NCBI GenBank assembly: GCA_030434875.1
Contig: JAUISW010000001.1
Coordinates: forward strand, 3,362,001-3,426,000
From: Lachnospiraceae bacterium C1.1
GTDB taxonomy: Bacteria; Bacillota; Clostridia; Lachnospirales; Lachnospiraceae
DNA: 64,000 nt
Direction: 5' to 3'
Below the pieces are notes generated by a model. The model did not search any database, had not been told where the DNA came from, and saw only the letters and a program-made list of their open reading frames with translations. Of the stretch, positions 59,643-64,000 are shown piece after piece; within the stretch, counting starts at the first letter, position 1, and each line of letters starts with the position of its first letter. Both the position numbers and the translations under genes were made by a program.

Positions 59643-61042
59643 TCACAATGCTGTTTGCCCTATTGTTAACGGCGTGTTCGTCGGCAAGAGCTGAAACAAC
59701 AACGACAGAAGCCGGTGAGACTCAGGCGACAGAAGCCGTAAACATGGACGACTTAAAGGCACAGGGCACTGCAGTTGTACTTTCGGTCGATGAAGGTGAA
59801 AAACAGATACATTTTTCATCTATTGATACCGGTGAGGCTTATAGCTTTTCCTATAACGGGCTTACGGAATTTACGGACAGCTACGGAGAAGTGAAAGTAC
59901 CGAGCCAGTTCACCATTGGAGAAATAGTAGATATCGTGGTTTCAACCCATTCGAAAATTCTGAATTCGGTGCAGATGAAGGCAGGTATTTTTAAAATTGA
60001 AAACATGAAGGACTATGAGCTTGATCTTAATCGGGGAGTCCTTACTCATGATGGAGTTAATTACCGGGTGAGTGATGCAACGGTTGTGGTTTCCGGAGGT
60101 GAAAGTGTTCCTTTCAGAAAGATCAAGGAAGGTGATACGCTGACAGCGATCGGTTATGGCCATGATATATATACATTGGTAAGAGACGGAGGAATGGGAT
60201 ATTTAAGAATTCTCGGACAGGAGTCATTTAAGGGTGGCTGGATAGAAGTCGGAGATATAATCACCGTTATTACCGATGATATGCTGATAGAGATACCGGA
60301 AGGAAATTACAGAGTACAGCTTGCTTATAACGGCTACGGCGGAGAAAAGCAAACCGAAGTCAAGCGAGGACAGGAAACGGTACTCAATGTGAGTGATCTA
60401 AAGGGAGAACTTCTAAAGACCGGAAAAGTGATTTTCTCAATAGAACCGGAAGGGATAAGCCCTGAAGTTGTTATAGACGGACAGCTCATAGATGAAAAGA
60501 GACCCGTTGAAATGGAATACGGTGTACATACTTTAGAAGTTGAGGCCTATGGATATTCGCCTATCAAGAGAATGTTAAGCGTGGGAGAGCCAAATGCCTA
60601 CGTAAGCATAAAACTCGAAGAAGCTAAAACTGTTTCAAATGATTCCACTGCTAAAACTGTTACCAAGGCGGACTCGAACTATCTGCCTGACAGCTTTAAG
60701 ATAGATGATAATAAGGAGACCGAGTCATCAAAGGAGTCTTCTGAAGCGGCTTCGGAAGAAGCATCTGAGGCTACAGAGGAAACAGAAGAAAAGACTGATA
60801 CCTTGTCATCATCAGTTAAACTTTATATAGACGGACCGGCAAATGCGGAGGTATATTTTGACGGTTCATATAAGGGAATCGTTCCATGCAGTTTCTTAAA
60901 GACCAAGGGAACACATGTGATAACTCTAAGGGCAGATGGTTACAGAACCAAGCACTATACTGTAACTCTGACCGACACAGAGGATGAAACTTATACTTTC
61001 TCATCACTCGAAGAAATCGATGAGGAAGAGGAAGACGAGTAA
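59588..61042 (+). CDS. PEGA-domain lipoprotein
   Basis: 484 aa. The N-terminus has a hydrophobic segment and lipobox (LVITMLFALLLTAC, Cys30), then a Thr-rich stretch, a beta-rich middle part and two PEGA repeats: VIFSIEPEGISPEVVIDGQLI...HTLEVEAYGYSPIKR and KLYIDGPANAEVYFDGSYKGIVPC...HVITLRADGYRTKHY. A Ser/Glu-rich linker separates them and the tail is acidic. Such proteins probably bind surface polymers. The start has TTGGAGG seven bases upstream inside the cca gene. Confidence 0.88.
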   Translation: MQQKRDTYGRGKKYRELVITMLFALLLTACSSARAETTTTEAGETQATEAVNMDDLKAQGTAVVLSVDEGEKQIHFSSIDTGEAYSFSYNGLTEFTDSYGEVKVPSQFTIGEIVDIVVSTHSKILNSVQMKAGIFKIENMKDYELDLNRGVLTHDGVNYRVSDATVVVSGGESVPFRKIKEGDTLTAIGYGHDIYTLVRDGGMGYLRILGQESFKGGWIEVGDIITVITDDMLIEIPEGNYRVQLAYNGYGGEKQTEVKRGQETVLNVSDLKGELLKTGKVIFSIEPEGISPEVVIDGQLIDEKRPVEMEYGVHTLEVEAYGYSPIKRMLSVGEPNAYVSIKLEEAKTVSNDSTAKTVTKADSNYLPDSFKIDDNKETESSKESSEAASEEASEATEETEEKTDTLSSSVKLYIDGPANAEVYFDGSYKGIVPCSFLKTKGTHVITLRADGYRTKHYTVTLTDTEDETYTFSSLEEIDEEEEDE

Positions 61043-61062
61043 AATAAATAAGGTAAAACAAA

Positions 61063-61099
61063 AAGGAAGAAGATCATTTAAGTCTTCTTCCTTCTTTTT
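61063..61099. terminator. Terminator of the PEGA operon
   Basis: AAGGAAGAAGA ... TCTTCTTCCTT followed by CTTTTTA; the 138-bp repeat begins directly afterwards. Confidence 0.8.
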
Positions 61100-61100
61100 A

Positions 61101-61238
61101 CATTATAGGAAATTCCGATGGAATTCCCCATAATGCAAAAAACGCACTGCGTGCGTATGATGCGTCAAGCGCGGATAGGAAGAGCCTGCGGCTCCCGCGC
61201 TTGCGCGGAGAATCCTGCGGAGCAGGATTCTTTATTGT
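61101..61238. repeat. 138-bp multi-hairpin dispersed element, copy 3
   Basis: By eye identical to copy 1. Its last bases (TTTATTGT, minus strand ACAATAAA) supply the stop codon TAA of the DHH-family gene. Confidence 0.92.
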
Positions 61239-62734
61239 CTGAATGGCTTATAAAATGTTGCAAATGATTCACTGTCTACAATAGAGATGTCGTTGGGGGT
61301 GTCACTTTCTGCAACCAGGTAGTCACCTATAAGACCTATGGTGTAGCAGCATTCTTTTCCGAGAGGGAAAAGTTTCAAGTTTTTTTCAAGTTTCATGGCA
61401 TATACTGTAATTACAGATTTACAGAGACAGGTCTTTGCAAAATGTTCAAGTATTTTCGGGCTTCCGGAGCTGTCTCGCACGGTAGGTGAATAGGGCGCCT
61501 GCGGAATAAATGGTGCATCGATCTGCTCGTAGCGTTCTGCAAAGGTTTCAGCATCTATAATGACAACACCGCCCCTGGAGTCGAGGATCAGGCAGCTGTC
61601 TGCTTCTACAGTAGTTTTAATATCTCCGGCTTCGGTACGGATATTGATATCTGTACCTTCGGGATAGAGGGCGTTAAGCAGTACATAGCCCTGTGGAACA
61701 CGGCGGATATTGTATTTCTCCATCTTGGAAATATCCGTCTTGTGTTCAGAAGCATAGATAATATCAAATGCATTGAGATATTTTTTGTAGCAATCCGAAA
61801 AGAAAGCCTGAAGGTGCATGTCAGGATATTTTTTCTCAAAAGCTTCTTTGGAGATTGTGCCGCCTGCCTTATCGAAATGTCCGCCTCCGTTGCCCATTCC
61901 GTCGGCAACGAAGACCGCAAATTCATTAGCATGTATCTCTTTATCACAGCTTCTTACAGAGAACTTAATATCTCCGATCCTTTCAGTATAAACGATACAG
62001 GTGGAGATCGAATCGACCTGCATTGCAAAGTCACTTACCATTCCGAGGATATTCGGATCGCAGTCCTCTGCACATAAAATTGCAAAATGCTGCTTTTCAT
62101 TAATGATCGCCCTGATAAGTGCTAGACCGGCAATTCCAAGCTCTTTTGCGCTAAGAGTCGAATTGTTCATCTGTCTTATCAGATCAAGGTCGGGTTTCAG
62201 TGAATCCTGCATATCACGGTCTATAGGATTATACATTTCATAGAAAGAGGTGGTATCCGTATAAAGACCATAATAAAGAGCGGTCTGAAGGTTACTGTAT
62301 TCATCCACCGGGAAATGCTTTTCTAAAAGCATTGTCCAGATGAGTGTGGAACAGCTTCCGTAATCAGGCCGGATATCAGCGATTATGCCTTCGTCAAGAT
62401 TTCCCGGCTGGTGGTGGTCGATAACAGCGATATCATTGGCGCGGAGCTTTGTAACATTTCCGCTTCCGTACTGGCTGTCGACAGTTACCAGTATCCCCTC
62501 AGGTATATATTGCTCACTGACATAACTAATAGGGATATCAAGCTTTTCGACCATCATAATGAAATTTCTCTTGGAAAGTTTTTCTTTTCCGGAATAGATA
62601 AGTTTTACACGTCTATTCGGAAGCGAAGAGAAGTAAAGATAGAGTCCGAGCCCTGAAGCAAGTGCATCTGCATCGGGATTATCGTGGCACTGTATCGTTA
62701 TACAATTGTGTAAAGCTATATCATCAAGTATCAT
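61232..62734 (-). CDS. DHH family phosphoesterase
   Basis: 500 aa. N-terminal DHH domain: TIQCHDNPDADALASGLG, ILVTVDSQYGSGNV, DIAVIDHHQPGNL (DHH motif) and YGSCSTLIWTML. DHHA1 part: FAVFVADGMGNGGGHFDKAGGTISKEAF. The C-terminal 170 residues are an added region of unknown fold. DHH/DHHA1 enzymes cleave short oligonucleotides, cyclic dinucleotides or 3'-phosphoadenosine phosphate; the substrate here is unclear. The last codons CGA/AGA-CAA and the stop overlap the 138-bp repeat. No strong ribosome site is visible before the ATG (62732-62734; GATGA sequence upstream). Confidence 0.88.
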   Translation of the reverse strand: MILDDIALHNCITIQCHDNPDADALASGLGLYLYFSSLPNRRVKLIYSGKEKLSKRNFIMMVEKLDIPISYVSEQYIPEGILVTVDSQYGSGNVTKLRANDIAVIDHHQPGNLDEGIIADIRPDYGSCSTLIWTMLLEKHFPVDEYSNLQTALYYGLYTDTTSFYEMYNPIDRDMQDSLKPDLDLIRQMNNSTLSAKELGIAGLALIRAIINEKQHFAILCAEDCDPNILGMVSDFAMQVDSISTCIVYTERIGDIKFSVRSCDKEIHANEFAVFVADGMGNGGGHFDKAGGTISKEAFEKKYPDMHLQAFFSDCYKKYLNAFDIIYASEHKTDISKMEKYNIRRVPQGYVLLNALYPEGTDINIRTEAGDIKTTVEADSCLILDSRGGVVIIDAETFAERYEQIDAPFIPQAPYSPTVRDSSGSPKILEHFAKTCLCKSVITVYAMKLEKNLKLFPLGKECCYTIGLIGDYLVAESDTPNDISIVDSESFATFYKPFRQ

Positions 62735-62947
62735 AAAAAACCTCGTATAATCAAAAAAGGCAAGATTGCCCTGTAAAATTTAAAGATGTATAAAAAAATA
62801 AATAAAAAAATTAAATGTATAGATATTAATACATTACTATTGTTCTTAATAAAATTCAAGTCATTCTTGAATTGTAAAATAAAAAAAGTTAAAATGGAGT
62901 AGAAGGGTGAGAGTATCTAATATGAAAAGAAATGATAGGGGGACGCT
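62735..62947. other. Divergent intergenic region before glgX-like gene
   Basis: 213 AT-rich bases with a promoter at 62867-62895 (TTGAAT, 17 bp, TAAAAT) for the debranching enzyme gene. No other feature is seen. Confidence 0.6.
62867..62895 (+). promoter_or_regulatory. Promoter of the glycogen debranching enzyme gene
   Basis: TTGAAT and TAAAAT separated by 17 bp, 53 bases before the start codon. Confidence 0.6.
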
Positions 62948-64000
62948 ATGGCAGAGCTTACTGTGGATGATGTAAGGGCATCTGATATAGCCCGGGCAGT
63001 CAGAGTAGAGGCGTTAAGTGATAGTAAGATCCACATGCAGGCGATCGACCACATCGCCGGCTATGATGTGAGACCGGGATTCTATGAGATTAATGGTGCA
63101 ACCGCTATTCCGGTAGGAGTTAATTTTACAATACATTCAAATCAGGCAACTTCTGTGGAACTTCTCTTGTTCAGACCTGAAGAGGAGACTCCTTTTGCCG
63201 ACATTAAATTCCCTCATAATTACAGAATAGGAAATGTCTGGTCAATGATAGTTTTTGGCGTGGACATTGAGACATTTGAATATGCCTATAAAATAGACGG
63301 TCCGTATAATCTCGAAAAGGGGCAGATCTTTGACAAGACTAAAGTCATACTGGATCCATATGCGAGAGCCATCACGGGACAGAGTGTCTGGGGAACCAGA
63401 CATCATGGCATTTACAAGGCAAGAGTGGTAAAGAACAACTTTGAGTGGGGAAATTCCGAACAGCCTAATCACAGCATGGAGGATCTTGTCATATATGAGC
63501 TTCATGTAAGGGGTTTTACCAAGGATCCGCTCTCCGGGGTAATACATAATGGTACTTTTGCCGGTGTGCTTGAAAAGCTTCAGTATTTAAAGGATTTAGG
63601 CATAAATGCGATCGAGATGATGCCTATCTTTGAATTTGACGAAATGCTGGGAAGGCGTGACTACTATGGACGCGAACTCATGGATTACTGGGGATATAAT
63701 ACGGTCGGTTTTTTTGCGCCGAATACAAGCTATACCTCAGTAAAGGAAGAACATCAGGAAGGTACGGAATTAAAGGAAATGATACGTATCTTTCATGAGA
63801 ACAACATAGAGGTCATACTGGACGTTGTATTTAACCATACAGCGGAAGGAAATGAGAGCGGTCCGTTTTTCAGCTTCAAGGGAATAGATAACAATATCTA
63901 CTATATGCTGACACCGGAGGGATATTATTATAATTTCAGCGGTTGTGGAAATACGCTCAACTGTAATCATCCGATCGTACAGCAGCTGATCCTGGACTGT
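62948..64000 (+). CDS. glgX: Glycogen debranching / isoamylase-type GH13 enzyme (partial, runs off window)
   Basis: 351 codons are visible from ATG 62948, after ATAGGGGGAC. An N-terminal CBM48-like beta domain (NGATAIPVGVNFTIHSNQATSVELLLF) is followed by VIYELHVRGFTKDP, LGINAIEMMPIFEFDE, YWGYNTVGFFAPN and VILDVVFNHTAEGNE, the first conserved GH13 region. This matches the GlgX/isoamylase subfamily that cuts alpha-1,6 branches of glycogen. The catalytic Asp and Glu lie beyond the window. The name glgX is an inference from the subfamily. Confidence 0.9.
   Translation, partial: MAELTVDDVRASDIARAVRVEALSDSKIHMQAIDHIAGYDVRPGFYEINGATAIPVGVNFTIHSNQATSVELLLFRPEEETPFADIKFPHNYRIGNVWSMIVFGVDIETFEYAYKIDGPYNLEKGQIFDKTKVILDPYARAITGQSVWGTRHHGIYKARVVKNNFEWGNSEQPNHSMEDLVIYELHVRGFTKDPLSGVIHNGTFAGVLEKLQYLKDLGINAIEMMPIFEFDEMLGRRDYYGRELMDYWGYNTVGFFAPNTSYTSVKEEHQEGTELKEMIRIFHENNIEVILDVVFNHTAEGNESGPFFSFKGIDNNIYYMLTPEGYYYNFSGCGNTLNCNHPIVQQLILDC

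Noticed and set aside
1..64000. CRISPR arrays, restriction systems, toxin-antitoxin or retron loci
   Set aside because: No regularly spaced direct repeats with spacers, no Cas, reverse transcriptase, methyltransferase or typical toxin proteins were seen in any frame.

Overview
The window looks like a low-GC Firmicutes chromosome, most likely Lachnospiraceae (Butyrivibrio/Pseudobutyrivibrio-like). The grounds are codon and base usage, strong AGGAGG ribosome sites, a Tn1549/CD1107-type conjugation module, archaeal-type ProS, and families common in rumen Lachnospiraceae (DUF5688, NAGPA/DUF4353 cell-surface cluster, PEGA lipoprotein). Genus is inferred; no rRNA is present.

Region 1 (1 to about 20.27 kb) is the right part of an integrative and conjugative element, with every gene on the minus strand. 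Read in the direction of transcription, it starts with a 0.65 kb AT-rich end holding phased TGCCAA repeats. A GC-richer, hairpin-rich leader follows, then a small ORF, RadC fused to DUF5688, a Cys-rich protein, ParA, ParB, a RepA-type initiator, a DnaC-like loader, PcfB and VirD4. After these come two near-identical Maff2 proteins, a TrbL/VirB6-like protein, PrgI, VirB4, an NlpC/P60 hydrolase, DUF4315, DUF4366, an ArdC-like protein, topoisomerase III, a hypothetical protein and MobC (cut by the window edge). Integrase and relaxase must lie to the left, outside the window. At least eight genes are preceded, 14-34 nt before the start codon, by a hairpin plus T-tract that looks like an intrinsic terminator. 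This suggests attenuation or processive antitermination along the transfer operon.

Region 2 (20.27-20.5 kb) is the junction: an intact tRNA-Arg(CCT), then a 42-bp copy of its 5' half carrying a near-ideal sigma-A promoter.

Region 3 (20.7-27.4 kb, plus strand) is a membrane protein followed by a candidate signalling operon: OmpR-type regulator, histidine kinase, lipoprotein, a 74-aa stub resembling the N-terminus of NHLM-type HlyD secretion proteins, an ECF-like sigma factor, an SLC1 symporter fused to an RsbW-like ATPase domain, and an 81-aa peptide. Three copies of one 29-30-nt palindrome bracket the last two genes.

Region 4 (27.4-48.7 kb) carries a secreted subtilase, an M18 aminopeptidase, a uracil permease, a cell-surface cluster (DUF4353 beta-helix, GT2-GtrA, NAGPA, membrane protein), GIY-YIG, a rhomboid protease, a flavodoxin-SCP2 fusion, HIT, AhcY with an SAH/MTA-type deaminase, a TIM-barrel isomerase, MurG, ManA, a secreted protein and a small ORF. 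Region 5 (48.8-64 kb) carries Pgi, a secreted protein made of four exact-period 29-residue repeats, a second kinase/regulator pair, NYN-LOTUS, a pseudouridine synthase, ProS, AckA, CCA transferase, a PEGA lipoprotein, a DHH phosphoesterase and the start of a GlgX-type debranching enzyme.

Three copies of a 138-bp multi-hairpin element (at most one mismatch) lie at 30.6, 47.3 and 61.1 kb. Each starts directly after the T-tract of a terminator-like hairpin and ends at the 3' end of a minus-strand gene. I judge this repeat family, the ICE hairpin series with its leader, and the palindrome-bracketed symporter/peptide operon to be the most unusual content.
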